Shown here: positions 1-8,745 of the stretch, piece after piece
How the letters are laid out: every line of letters starts with the position of its first letter
How positions within the stretch are numbered: position 1 is the first letter of the stretch
NCBI GenBank assembly: GCA_001662425.1
Contig: BDDC01001849.1
Span: 959-19,420 of the forward strand
DNA length: 18,462 nucleotides
Direction: 5' to 3'
Source of the DNA: Chlamydomonas sphaeroides
Taxonomy: Eukaryota; Chlorophyta; Chlorophyceae; Chlamydomonadales; Chlamydomonadaceae
Position numbers and translations under genes: made by a program
The notes under the pieces: model-generated
The model's database searches: none
What the model was told of the DNA's origin: nothing
The model's input: only the letters and a program-made list of their open reading frames with translations

Positions 1-364
1 TTTGGCATGTTGTTTCCTGTGTGGGTTGCCGGTCCCCGACAATAGACCGGTGGATATGGGCTGTGCTCTCACGGAATTCAGGTCTCCGTGAAGTCCCATG
101 TTCGAAAATCATCCTGTGTGTTTCGCTGGGTGTAGGTGCTGAATATACTTGCGCCAAACCACTCGAGCTCTGCCGCCTTGGCCTGTTGGCCATTGGGGCC
201 CGGGTGTTCACGCTGGTGATAGGTCTCGGGCGGTTTCACCCTAGGGCTGACTCTGGTGATGATGGGCTACGTGCCTGTCCGGGGAACTGGGGCCCCGTGA
301 TGAGCCGTGTACCTGTAAGCATTGGGCAGCGTCAGCTGTGCTTGCGCGGCTGGCCGTACAGAAG

Positions 365-380
365 CCTCCCCTTGGGGAGG
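365..380. repeat. Short perfect inverted repeat
   Basis: CCTCCCC at 365-371 and GGGGAGG at 374-380 form a 7-bp stem around a 2-base centre. It sits alone in non-coding sequence with no U-run, so there is no reason to call it a terminator. It is recorded as visible structure only. Confidence 0.4.
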
Positions 381-1245
381 TGTCGGGCTGATGGAAGTTG
401 GTGCAGTAGCACCCGCTATACGTCCTCCCAAGTGATGCCCCATACTCGCTTCCTAACAAGTGCCGAAAACAGTGCTTGTGTTGCGTTTTGGGGCACTGGG
501 CGGCGGTCCCATGGGAGATCGCCTTCACCTCTAGGCCGACCTGCACCTGGGCCGCCCCCTTGGTCTTTGAAAACTCTACGTCCTTTCGAACACAACAAAC
601 GTCTTGGCGCTCAGGCACTCCGGAAAGATCCCGGCCGAGTGTAATCCTTCACCCAGGCCAGCACAGAGTCACCTGGTGCTACCCGGCTCCTTGCACCTAT
701 GCATACACAGTGCAGTGCACTATTCGCAGCAACCAGCCCGGGGTAAAGCTCACCCAGCGGAAGCCTGCAGGACCTCCAGTTTCACGCACAGCGGGGCTGC
801 CAGCTGGCCAGTCCACCCGCTTGCTCTCACACATGTAAACAACATGCAGCACAACACAATGAGCCAGGGCACGGGCGGAGTTCTCAGCCTGGAAACCCTG
901 CACTACGAACCGTGCGCCCCGTGCTACTGTCGGCCCACAAGTCCCACAGGTCACAGCCTCACGTGTCTTAGCGACTATCGCAGCACCGGTGCACCCCCGT
1001 GCCCCCAGCCGTGCTGAGCAGGTCTCCGCCTGCCCCCTCTGCCCACGCTATGCATTCATGGTGTGACAGTTGTCATGACGGATCGGGTGTAACGACACCC
1101 TGACGGGCAGCGGCCCAACACGCCCCCCCGCAAGCGTGAAACATTGTGTAGGGTACCTTGCGTCCCAAAGCTAGTCATGGCGAGTGTTTGCGGTCTCCAG
1201 CCATGCCCGTACTGTTTTGTCCTGCATCAACCGCCTGTTTTATTA

Positions 1246-1385
1246 TGGAACAGCTTCAGCTCTTGGCCCTGCGCGCCTTCACGTAATCGCTCTCTCTTCA
1301 TCCTACATCTCCTACCCCCTTTTCCATGCCTACCCACCTATGACCTCAACGTGGAAGGGCTTCGGCTCTCGGCCCTGCACACCTT
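1246..1385. repeat. Diverged direct duplication (two ~34-bp copies)
   Basis: Copies at 1246-1279 and 1352-1385 share the frame TGGAA..GCTTC.GCTCT.GGCCCTGC.C.CCTT with about six substitutions, nearly all transitions. They start 106 bases apart. The sequence between them and outside them does not align obviously. This could be a remnant of a tandem repeat inside an LTR or host spacer. The function is unknown. Confidence 0.45.
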
Positions 1386-1791
1386 TGCTCAGAGCAGTCC
1401 TGCAACGCACATATCTTCATGCGCCCAGAACAGCGCAGTGCAGTGCATTCAAAAGTCCTCATCACCACGACGCAAGGATTTAGCCACCGGGCTTGGCATG
1501 CCCTGGCTTGCAATTGCGCAAAGGTGTGCTCACTTGGCACAGACAGTCAGTGCCACAGCGCTGCCGTAGCAGCTTGTCTGCACCCACAATGTTAGGCACC
1601 ATGGCAGCATGCGTTGGCTTCATGAGCGGCGCCCTCTCCCAGCTCAGGGCCCGCCCCATGCCAGGTGTGTGCGATCACGCAGCTTAACAAAGCCGTGGTG
1701 CCTACCTGTCCCGTGGCCATGGATCTAGTCCACATCCCTCATTTGTTCAGCCCGGCCACACTCCACAGTGGGAGCGGACGCAGGCCACACT

Positions 1792-1935
1792 TTATTTTCT
1801 CTGCTGGCCCCCCTTGTGGCTTGCTCCCTCTTTTCCGTGCCACACCCCTCGGCGGGAGAGGTGGCTGACTGCCTCCACTCTCTTCGCCGCCCAGGGGTCA
1901 CTTCCTATCTTCTTGGCAACAGCCCGGTCGACCAC
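1792..1935 (-). pseudogene. Possible C-terminal extension of the polyprotein beyond a TAA
   Basis: After the TAA at 1938-1936 the same frame stays open for 47 codons to a TAA at 1794-1792. It reads as a basic helical segment containing AVAKKIGSDPW and AAKRVEAVSHL. Because this copy carries many in-frame stops, the TAA at 1936 may be a mutation and the true end may lie here. The TAA also lies inside GTAAGT (1939-1934) preceded by AAG, a perfect 5' splice-site consensus, so an intron start is the alternative. AATAAA on the minus strand (1796-1791) overlaps the later stop. No homology is recognised. Confidence 0.3.
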
Positions 1936-2760
1936 TTACCTTCCCGTGCCCAGGTAGGTCAGGCAGGTGGGGTCGCTAGTGACCCACAGCAGCTGCCCGC
2001 CCGAGCCAGGCAAGAAGTCGGCGGTGCCATGCTCGTGACTGGTGGGGAGCCAGCGGTGCTGGGCGTCGTCCACCTGCCGCTCGTAGTAAGACGAAACCTT
2101 GAAGACAGCTAGCCGCACGTGGTTGATCACGATTCCCACCAGGGTTTCGGTGAGCGCATCCCCACAGCTGGCCAACAGCAGTTCGTAATGGTCAAGTTGC
2201 AAGTTGCGACGCCAGCCAGGATCAGGAAGGGGAACATAGTCCGTGGGTACAAGGTAGTGCAGCACCCACAGGGCACTGGATTGGCCATGTTGTCCGAGCC
2301 AGACCACCGACCGCAGCATTGTCAGGTCCGCCGCACGCCCCAGGGTGCGGATATTGGCAGGCTTGGTGATGGGGGTGGAGTCCGGTAGCTCGAAGCTGCA
2401 CAGCAGCACCATTTTGCTGGCACTGTGCCGTCCAGGCATGCTGCTCTGCAGCCATGCCCCAGGGTCCATTTCAGTGGGATCCAGTGACATGAAGGTGCTG
2501 AGGGCCGCAGCGCCACCACCAGCAGCGCTGCCTTCCTTGAGATCCGCCAGAGTGACGAGCTCAGAGTCTCCTGCACCGTAGTCGATCCGGAAAATGTTCT
2601 GATGGTCTTGTTTGCCGGTGTAGGAGGTGATGCCCAGTCCTCTGGTGTTCGTGGTGCCGCACCGTGGTGGGGGGGGCAGTATGGTGAGGCCGTGGTACTT
2701 GCGCATGTTGGTTGGGGGCTCAGGAGCCACGATTCTTGGCCAGTTGATCCACCGTGACAC
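1936..2760 (-). pseudogene. Polyprotein C-terminus, possible relict second methyltransferase-like domain
   Basis: A 274-codon open frame with no internal stops follows the PHD finger after a frame change near 2760. Residues 56-76 (IFRIDYGAGDSELVTLADL) resemble a small Tudor-like or DUF module with a YxDGDxE core that I recall after the PHD finger in volvocine retroelement polyproteins. Residues 90-270 follow the outline of the next module in those proteins, an N6-adenine-methyltransferase-like Rossmann domain with DPWAGTG and SPWF motifs. Here the first motif position reads VVWLGQHGQ (152-160) and the second LLASCGDAL (195-203), so neither SAM-binding nor catalytic residues survive. The following part (residues 216-268, AVFKVSSYYERQ onward) still fits that pattern. 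The family assignment is from memory and moderate at best. No start codon is implied, since this is part of a longer polyprotein. Confidence 0.5.
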
Positions 2761-3512
2761 GATTGTCCAGGCAGGTGGGGCAGATCCAGTCGCCGGCTGG
2801 AATGCCCTCGAGGGGAGGCCGGAGGCAGAAGGTGTGCAATCCGTTGCCGCACGTGTCGCAGAGCAGCATGCACTCCTTGTTGTCAGGGTATTGACAGACT
2901 GAGCAGGTGTGCGCGGTGCTGGGTCGTGCTAGTGTGGGATCCATGAACTGGTGTTGAAAGGGTAGATGGCAAGGGGTGCAATGCGTGATGTGCACCTTAA
3001 GGGTAGAGCCACAGCACCCTTCCAGCACGAGCGTGCTGGAGTCCAGGACCTTGCACACTTGTAGGATGTCGGGCAGCACTTGGACGTCGAAGGTGGTACG
3101 GGAGGAGGTGTTGCGGTGATACACATAGTCACCGATCTCGAACCGTCTCAGCCAGGGTGAGAGCCCTCCTCCGCACATAGTAATGTAGCGGAGCCGGTCA
3201 CGGTGCTGCACAATCTTAAGGTTCTGCACGGTGGTGACGGTGTTGGAGTGCACTATGGTGCTTTGAATGATGATCAACTGCGTGGCCGTGTCTTTGTCGT
3301 TGAAGTAGATGGGGCCCTCCATTCGCTCATGCTTGGCAGGCGGCATCACGGGCTCCACGCTGAACAGCACGTGGTAGGGCACCAAGAGGGTGGAGCTCTG
3401 CTTAAATCAGTTGTAGCCCAACATGACGCACGGAAGATGATCGTTCCAGTTAGCGTGGGTGTCGTTGCTGAGGGTGATGCGCCACAGCACCCTTTTGCAG
3501 ATCTGGACAACG
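2720..3512 (-). pseudogene. Integrase C-terminal region, SH3-like tail and PHD finger
   Basis: This continues the integrase in a second frame after a shift near 3510 (VVQICKRVLWRITLSND...MLGYN), with one in-frame TGA at 3409-3407. Counting from the Met at 3385, residues 79-140 (LRRFEIGDYVYHRN...CTPCHLP) look like the small beta-barrel after retroviral-type integrases. Residues 161-205 are a complete PHD finger: CX2C-X11-CX2C-X4-H-X2-C-X14-CX2C, with the typical LLCDTC, HTFCLRPPL and GDWICPTC signatures. PHD fingers read the histone H3 tail, so this domain could steer integration to particular chromatin, as chromodomains do in chromoviruses. That role is inference. All eight zinc ligands are intact despite the decay elsewhere. 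The frame ends at a TAG near 2720, past a frame change into the C-terminal domain. Confidence 0.85.
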
Positions 3513-4367
3513 CTCTGACAGCCCATTAGCTTGAGCATGGTTGGGGCTCGTTTGCCCGTGGTCGATGAGGCACGCCGTCAGGAGGGTGTCAAATTCGCCC
3601 TTCCACTCACTGCCCTGATCAGAGCACACCTTAGTGCAGGCGCCAGAGGCTCCAATGACGTGCTGTGTGAAGGTGGCGGCAGTGGTAGCGGCCGTCTTGT
3701 TGGGCAGGGGTGCTAGCACGATGTACTTGGACAGGTGCTTCACCATGACCATAACGTACGTGTTTCCGCGCTCCATCCGGTCGAAGGGTCCGCACAGGTC
3801 GACGCCCCAGCAGTAGCATAGGCCGCAGATGGGGAGTGGGTTTAGTACTTCCAGCTCACACCCAAAGGTAGCTCGTACGTGGCTGCAGGCCTCGCAGTGC
3901 TTGAGCACCACATGCACGTCCTCGCCTATGCCCGGCCACCATGATTGAGTCAGGAGCAACGTCAGTGTGCACCACACGCTGAAGTGCCCAGTGTCCTGAT
4001 GTACTCGTCTGATGAGCTCAGCTCGCTGGCTGGGCGGTGGCATCTGGTGAGTCCGGCCATCGTTGTAGAGGTGAAACAGGTTGTCGCCTCACCACCGGTA
4101 GCGCCGGGCCCGTTTCTCTGCACGGTGGATGTTGCCCGGGTCTGCATCCTGCGGCGTGACACCGTCGCACAACAGAGCCATGGCCACATCGTCATCCCAG
4201 ATGTCCTTTGGCCCCCGCCCATCAGTGAGCGCCGCCTCAGAAGTGGTGGCGCCCAGGGAGTGGGCCTGGAGTGGTGGGGTGAGCTGCAAGGAGACCAAGG
4301 CAGCGGCGTGCCCGCTGGATCGCGCTGTGCCGGTGCAAGCCGGGAGCCCGGGCAGCCAAAGCAGAGC
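3450..4367 (-). pseudogene. Ty3/Gypsy integrase, zinc-binding and catalytic core
   Basis: It lies in one frame with the methyltransferase-like domain upstream, interrupted by TGA at 4091-4089. The segment RRYRW-TGA-GDNLFHLYNDG (around 4100-4060) is the usual lead-in to integrase. Counting from the Met at 4043, the zinc domain has H15, H20, C50 and C53 (HX4H-X29-CX2C). The catalytic core has D82 (WGVDLCGPF), D142 (CSDQGSEW) and E177 (NGLSERC), giving D,D-34-E, close to the standard spacing of 35. Motifs PNHAQANGLSER and SKYIVLAPLPNKT are typical of Gypsy-type elements. Just after E177 the frame shifts (near 3510) and the domain continues in the next frame. Integrase inserts the cDNA copy into host DNA. 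All catalytic residues remain, but the reading frame does not. Confidence 0.9.
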
Positions 4368-5440
4368 TCACATTGACTCCTCTGTAACCCGGCAGCACGC
4401 TAGCAAGCTGGCAGCCTCTGAAATAGGCACTTGGGCATGCAGCAAGGCCATCCACGCAGGAGGATCGTTGAAGGGGACGTTGGTGAGGCCGGCTGAGAAC
4501 CCCAGCAGCCGCTCAGCCTCCTCTGGAGTGGGCGACTCGTAGAGGTTGGTGTTGACGTTGAGCAGTGGGCAGATGTCACCACACTGCGTGTGCTGCACAC
4601 TGGCGTGTGCAAGTGTGCCAGGTGGTAACGCCAATGCCTGCATGCCGCCAGCTTGCAGGGATCGATAAAATGGCGCTCACAAGAGGGGGTGTTGTGTCGG
4701 GGCCCGGTGTGCGGGACCCAGGCACTGCTCCAGGGGAGTGGCCTGCATGGGTGTGACCACGTCGAGCAGGCCCCGCAGCTCCGCAAGGGCAGCTATGTTA
4801 GTCCAGCAACAGTGAAGCTGATGCATGCAAGAGCCCAGCTTCACCGTGTTGATTAGAAGTGAAGGGCCCAGGGCGTCCACCAGGGGCAGTCCCACGAGTG
4901 CAGGTGTGCCATTCCCTGCCGCCGGCAGAGATTCAATGGGCACGGAGAGTAGGAACACCAGAGGGCTGTCATTGGCGGCCACCTGAAAGCACTTCACCAA
5001 GTTGGCTGCCTCCGTGGTGGTGGCGGCTGTGGTGTCAGGAAGGCTCAGCGCCACCAGCCATTGCTCACCACTGTGTAGTCCTGCTTCATGCAGCTCCTCC
5101 ATTGTCAACCGTGCTGCTGGCACGGTTAGTACTGTCTGCGCTGATTGCCACGCCGATGGCTCCAAGTGACGTGGAATTTCGTGCGTCAGCTGCTGCAGTC
5201 GGGTGAGAGCTATCTGGGCCGTGATGTTATCACCTGGTGCCAGAATTACTCGATTGACCTTGATGCTGTTCAGCAGTAACGCTTCGAGAAAGGGGCAGGG
5301 CCCTTCATTCTCGTAGAGAGTCAGCCCTGGACTGTAGGCTGCTCGGAAGAAGGCCTTGCCATTTGTGGCCCTGCCAATGTCGTCAGGGGCCCCAGGAGAC
5401 AAAGTTGTCGTTTGTGCAGCACCCTCCATTGCAGGGCGGT
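4368..5440 (-). pseudogene. DNMT-like cytosine methyltransferase domain with lost catalytic motifs
   Basis: It occupies one frame, broken only by TGA at 4679-4677 and ending at TGA 4370-4368, and sits between RNase H and integrase. The strongest signature is PTPEEAERLLGFSAGLTNV at 4532-4476, matching the E/R..GF..G.T motif (IX-X region) of DNMT3-type and other C5 methyltransferases. Counted from the Met at 5429, residues 199-212 (GSCMHQLHCCWTNI) fit motif VIII, which in DNMT3 reads like AHRARYFWGN. Residues 36-50 stand where the SAM-binding FxGxG motif I should be, but read LTLYENEGPCPFLEA. Residues 124-132 (WLVALSLPD) replace the PCQ motif IV with its catalytic Cys, and residues 157-166 replace the ENV motif VI. 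DNMTs are known inside some algal and dinoflagellate retrotransposons. This one appears catalytically dead by design or decay. Family call moderate to good, inactivity inferred. Confidence 0.65.
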
Positions 5441-6140
5441 AGACTGCAGTGACTCGTGTTGTGCCGTGGAAGGATTGGGACCGCTAGTGGAAGGTTGAGT
5501 GCTTCACAGGCCCAGCCGTTCCAGCCGTCCATGGCCTCGGCCGGGGTAGGCGCGTGAGCCAATAGAGTGGTAGCAGGCCCTGAGGCTGCCTCCGTGACAG
5601 CATTGAGTAGTTTGTTGTCCTGCCAAGCCACCAGTGCTGCTAGCGCTAAGATGTACACAGTAGATTGGGTGCTCAGACGATTCTCCGGGGAACAGTGGAA
5701 GCCATGCATCAGAGCAGAGCTTCTCCTGAGAAAACCCGACGCCTCAGAGGCCAGCCAAGCTTGAGTAGTACTTGTAGTTGTATTGCCAGGCGCCGCCAGT
5801 GCTGGGCTGGGAGGGTGCTGAACCGCGGCAAAACAGGCTGCAGAGGAGCTTGTGCTGCCTTCTTGCTCCCAAGTCTGCACCACCGGCGTGTCTCCATTGT
5901 TGTCATTGTCCACCCTGGCGCCTGTGCTGTCCTCGCAGGTGGCCATGGGTTGACGTGACAGGGCATCAGCGTTCTGGTGCGTCACACCTGGCTGGTGCTT
6001 GATGGTGAAGTTGTACTAATGAAGCACCAGCACAAATTGAGCGTACTGCCCAGTCAGGCCTTGGGAGCTCATGAGGTAGAGCAGGGGCTGGTGATCCGTT
6101 ACCAACCAAGGGAAGCAAGGAGCCAATGAGATGGTGCCGA
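5383..6140 (-). pseudogene. RNase H C-terminus, LSR-containing tether and variable linker
   Basis: After a frame change near 6140 the RNase H domain resumes with WLVTDHQPLLYLM (third acidic residue, about 6115-6075) and GQYAQFVLVLH. An in-frame TAG (6018-6016) follows, then YNFTIKHQPGVTHQNADALSRQ. The Asp in NADALSR (codon at 5967) is the last RNase H acidic residue, and this motif is nearly universal in Ty3/Gypsy elements. At the TAG, homologues usually have Glu (LQEY) or Gln. From 5950 to 5440 the chain is a polar and Ala/Ser-rich linker (STSSSAACFAAVQH and similar) that I cannot assign. It ends at a TGA near 5383, but the likely path shifts frame around 5440 into the methyltransferase-like domain. 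Confidence 0.8.
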
Positions 6141-6716
6141 AAGGACTGCCCAGACAGCTGCCAGCATCTCGCCCTTGTAGGAGGAGTAGTTTGGCTCGTG
6201 TACGTTGAGGGAGCGGGAGATGCAGGTGCACATGTACTCAGCTGACGTAATGGGATCCAGCTGATTCAGAACGGCTCCCAGCCCATGATTGGAGAAGTCC
6301 GTGTGTAGTATGAGCTGCATGGTGTAGTCGATGTGCCACAGCGCCAAGCCCTCCTTGGAGAAGGCTGCTTTGATGCCGTCATGCACCGCCTGTTGCTCAG
6401 TGCCCCAGCTGCACACCATGCTCTTCTTGAGCAGCAGGTTGAAAATCCTCATCAGGATGGAGATGTTGGGCACGTAGCAGCGGTAGTAGTTAACAAAGCC
6501 CAGCTGCTGTCGAAGCTCCGTTAAGTTCTTAGGTGGGGGTAGCACCATGATGGCGGTGATCTTGGTGCTGTGAGGGCTGATGCCGGCGGGCAACAGGTTG
6601 TGCCCCAGATACTCGATCACATCCGCGCCAAAGATGGATTTGTCAGGGTGTGCACGCAGGCCACAGGCATGCATACAGTCAAGCACGGCAGCCACATCCT
6701 CCTCTACCTGTACTCA
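6099..6716 (-). pseudogene. Reverse transcriptase C-terminal part plus RNase H N-terminus
   Basis: Recognisable homology starts abruptly at about 6712 with VQVEEDVAAVLDCMHACGL, which in Gypsy-type RTs follows the YxDD box by about 15-20 residues. Counted from the Met at 6695: HPDKSIFGADVIEYLGH (16-32) is RT motif E and the thumb start. LRQQLGFVNYYRCYVPNIS (61-79) is the conserved LG..NYYR.F.P.FS block. LHTDFSNHGLGAVLNQ (130-145) carries RNase H Asp133, and YKGEMLAAVWAV (173-184) carries Glu176. The frame then shifts near 6140. RT motifs A-C, including YxDD, are nowhere in the window, so this copy could not polymerise DNA. The preceding TGA (6716-6714) and a change of sequence character mark the junction with the unrecognised block. 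Confidence 0.9.
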
Positions 6717-6985
6717 GCTTGTTTGGGATGGGAGTCGACGTCGGTTCCTTGGGTTGTCTGTCGTCGGCCTCCTCTGCCGCCGTCATGCGTCGCTGGGCCG
6801 TCAGCGAGGAAATGAATGAACTATGGATGGTGATGGGTTTCTTCTGCATGGCGCTCCCCTGCTGAGCTGCTGCAGTGTTGGTGCTGCACTCATGATTTGT
6901 GCCTATGCGTGCAACTATGGTGGTGCAAAGCATAAAGATACCACCAACAATCTGCAGTGTTCTCCTTATGTGGATGTGTGGTGGC
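6716..6985 (-). pseudogene. End of the unrecognised block, with a hydrophobic segment and polar tail
   Basis: After a frame change near 6985 the most natural reading is RTLQIVGGIFMLCTTIVARI (about 6960-6906), an uncharged stretch of 17-18 residues bounded by Arg on both sides, long enough for one membrane span. It is followed by a polar tail (SAMQKKPITIHSS, MTAAEEADDRQPKEPTST) that runs into the RT junction. In the frame upstream lies a helical, Cys-containing stretch (LDMLQTTLQLLEDTG, GCLQCCF). Ectodomain-helix-anchor-short tail is the plan of a membrane glycoprotein stem, but no fusion peptide, signal peptide or family motif supports that. The hydrophobic stretch could equally be a buried strand. 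No homology is recognised. Confidence 0.35.
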
Positions 6986-8745
6986 AAGGTTGCTGTAATG
7001 CCGCTCAGTGTTAGGGGTTGCACAGACCTGGGCCGCCACGGTTTGGCAGGCCTTGCGCAGAGGTGTGATGGAGGTGGTGAAGCAGCATTGCAGGCACCCC
7101 CTTGTCTCGGCGGTGGTGATGCCGGTGTCCTCCAGCAGCTGCAAGGTCGTCTGTAGCATATCAAGTGTTGCCGTGGCCAGCACCGAGGTGGCTGCTGCGG
7201 TGATGGCCCCCTCCGCTGGTGCGACCTGGGCAATAGTGGGAGCCTGCTCGGCGGCCCCCATGATGGTGGAGTGAAGTGCCGTCAGGGGTCCTTCGAGCTG
7301 GCTGTACGGCTCCCGTGCCAGCTCCGTCTGCTCGGCCAGCCACAGAAACCAAAGGGTGGCCGGCAGGTGGGCCGTCGGCCGAGTGTCCGACTGGGCTGCT
7401 GTGCTGCACCGCCGGCATGTAGTGTAGGCCATGAGGGCAGCAGCAGCCGGCTGCTCTGCCTCACGCTGCTCATTGTTGACATGGTTGACGGACCCCGCTG
7501 GGGTCTGCAACTTCACTGGAGGGATGCCCCACAGCAGCACGTCCCTGCCACTGCCTGTCCTGGAGGTGGCGCTTGAGGCTTGACCGCAAGGCTGCCGCTG
7601 GCAGCCCCACACCGTTTCTGGATCCAGGTCCAGACGATCAAAGCACCAGCGGTAGAGATGCATGAAGTATGACAGGGCCGTTTTGTTCAGGTCCTTCTTT
7701 GGCCAGTGTGGCGCTGTTGGACCGGCCCACATGTCCAACAGTTGCTGCTACAGTGTCGCTGCAGCCCTGTCGGTGGATGCGTCCTTTCACAGCAACACCT
7801 CACGGGCTTCATCATAGGAGCCGCCGAACACAAGGCAAAACGCTACCTCGGTGAGGCCCTTGGAGCAGGCCATGAGCCCCCGCAGAGAGTGATTGGCGAC
7901 AGTGGTGAGATTGCAGAGAGCCACTGTGCTGTCTTTGAGCCCATACTGAACTTGTTTGAACACATCGTGGGCCTTGTTGAGCGCGCCGCCCAGATCCCAA
8001 GGGTTGCATGGGGTATTGGTAGACTGCAGGTGACGGTGAAGCCTCACCTCTGTGTCGTGGCTGATGTGGGTGCCGGGAGTAAGGGGCTCACAAGAGTCCT
8101 TCGGTGTCCAAGCGTGGGTCATGAAGGTGTACCTGGCGCGGGGGTTGTACTTGCCCATTCTGGGCGTGTACCAGAGCAACGGGGCACACCATGCCATGCG
8201 CAGCAAGTAGCTGGCACCGTCCTCGTAGCCCTGCTGTGGCAGCCGCACCCATTCTCCGGGCTGTTGTAGTGGAAGCCCAGGTGGGCTTGCCCGCGGGTGC
8301 AGATCCGGTGGAAGGCCTCCATGGTGCACCCCTCGACTGATAACTCGTAGCTGGTATGCCACAGCCGAGTCATCACCGTCCAATAGCATGGCGTGCAGCA
8401 CCGGCACCACCCACCCGGTGTGATCTATCAGGGCTCCAGCTGCGTACCCACCGATCCAGGTGTCAGCCAACATTACTGCGTGTGGAGGGCTGGGAAGCCG
8501 CCGAAGCAAGCCGGCCACCTCTGATTGGATGGACTCGAACTGTGCAAGTAGTTGCTGCAGGCTGGAGTGGGTGTCCAAGAGCTATAGGCAGGGGATCACC
8601 ACAGCTGCATCCGAGTTGAGGGACAGGTGCTTTGCCACCTTGTACAGTGCTTTGGTCATGCTGGTGCTGTGCAGGTGCTTAGTGACTAGCAGGGCGCTGT
8701 CACCAGGTGCCATAAGAAATTGGGTGGCGCTATTGTACCGTCCTC
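6985..8745 (-). pseudogene. Unrecognised polyprotein segment, third structured part
   Basis: Mostly one frame over some 580 codons, with TAG at 8584-8582, TGA at 7789-7787 and TAG at 7750-7748. Between about 8355 and 8240 a neighbouring frame (YELSVEGCTMEAFHRICT, GFHYNSPENG) reads more like protein than the main one, suggesting two indels that compensate. Visible text includes SSLQQLLAQFESIQSEVAGLL (8573-8511, coiled-coil-like), YEDGASYLLRMAWC, PHWPKKDLNKTALSYFMHLY, and Ala/Thr-rich helices towards 7100. Trp, Cys and His are frequent and charged low-complexity runs are few, so it looks folded. I know no family with these features. It sits between protease and RT, where Ty3/Gypsy elements normally have only a short linker. 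Confidence 0.5.

Larger units (their letters stand above)
1..1791. other. Non-coding flank downstream of the retroelement coding region
   Basis: No frame on either strand gives a protein I recognise. The open frames here (the longest is 207 codons on the plus strand from position 21) have random-looking composition and overlap each other on both strands. The stretch lies downstream of the minus-strand polyprotein, so it could hold the 3' untranslated region, a 3' LTR or host flank. Minus-strand purine runs near 1312-1323 and 1824-1837 could be polypurine tracts, but no TG...CA LTR boundary is evident and nothing here matches the right end of the window. Three plus-strand TGTAA words (near 639, 834 and 1087), the usual algal polyadenylation signal, fall within 450 bases and may be chance. 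Confidence 0.4.

Noticed and set aside
365..380. Inverted repeat considered as a transcription terminator
   Set aside because: The stem is only 7 bp with a 2-base centre, has no U tract, and lies in a eukaryotic context.
21..644. Plus-strand open frame of 207 codons
   Set aside because: Composition looks random, it shows no motif, it overlaps other open frames on both strands, and it has no supporting splice or promoter context.
1824..1837. Purine run (minus strand) as the polypurine tract of a 3' LTR
   Set aside because: It is inside the possible C-terminal extension, is not followed by a TG LTR start, and no partner LTR is seen.
2119..2902. Plus-strand open frames opposite the C-terminal and PHD region
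   Set aside because: They are antisense shadows of recognisable minus-strand domains.
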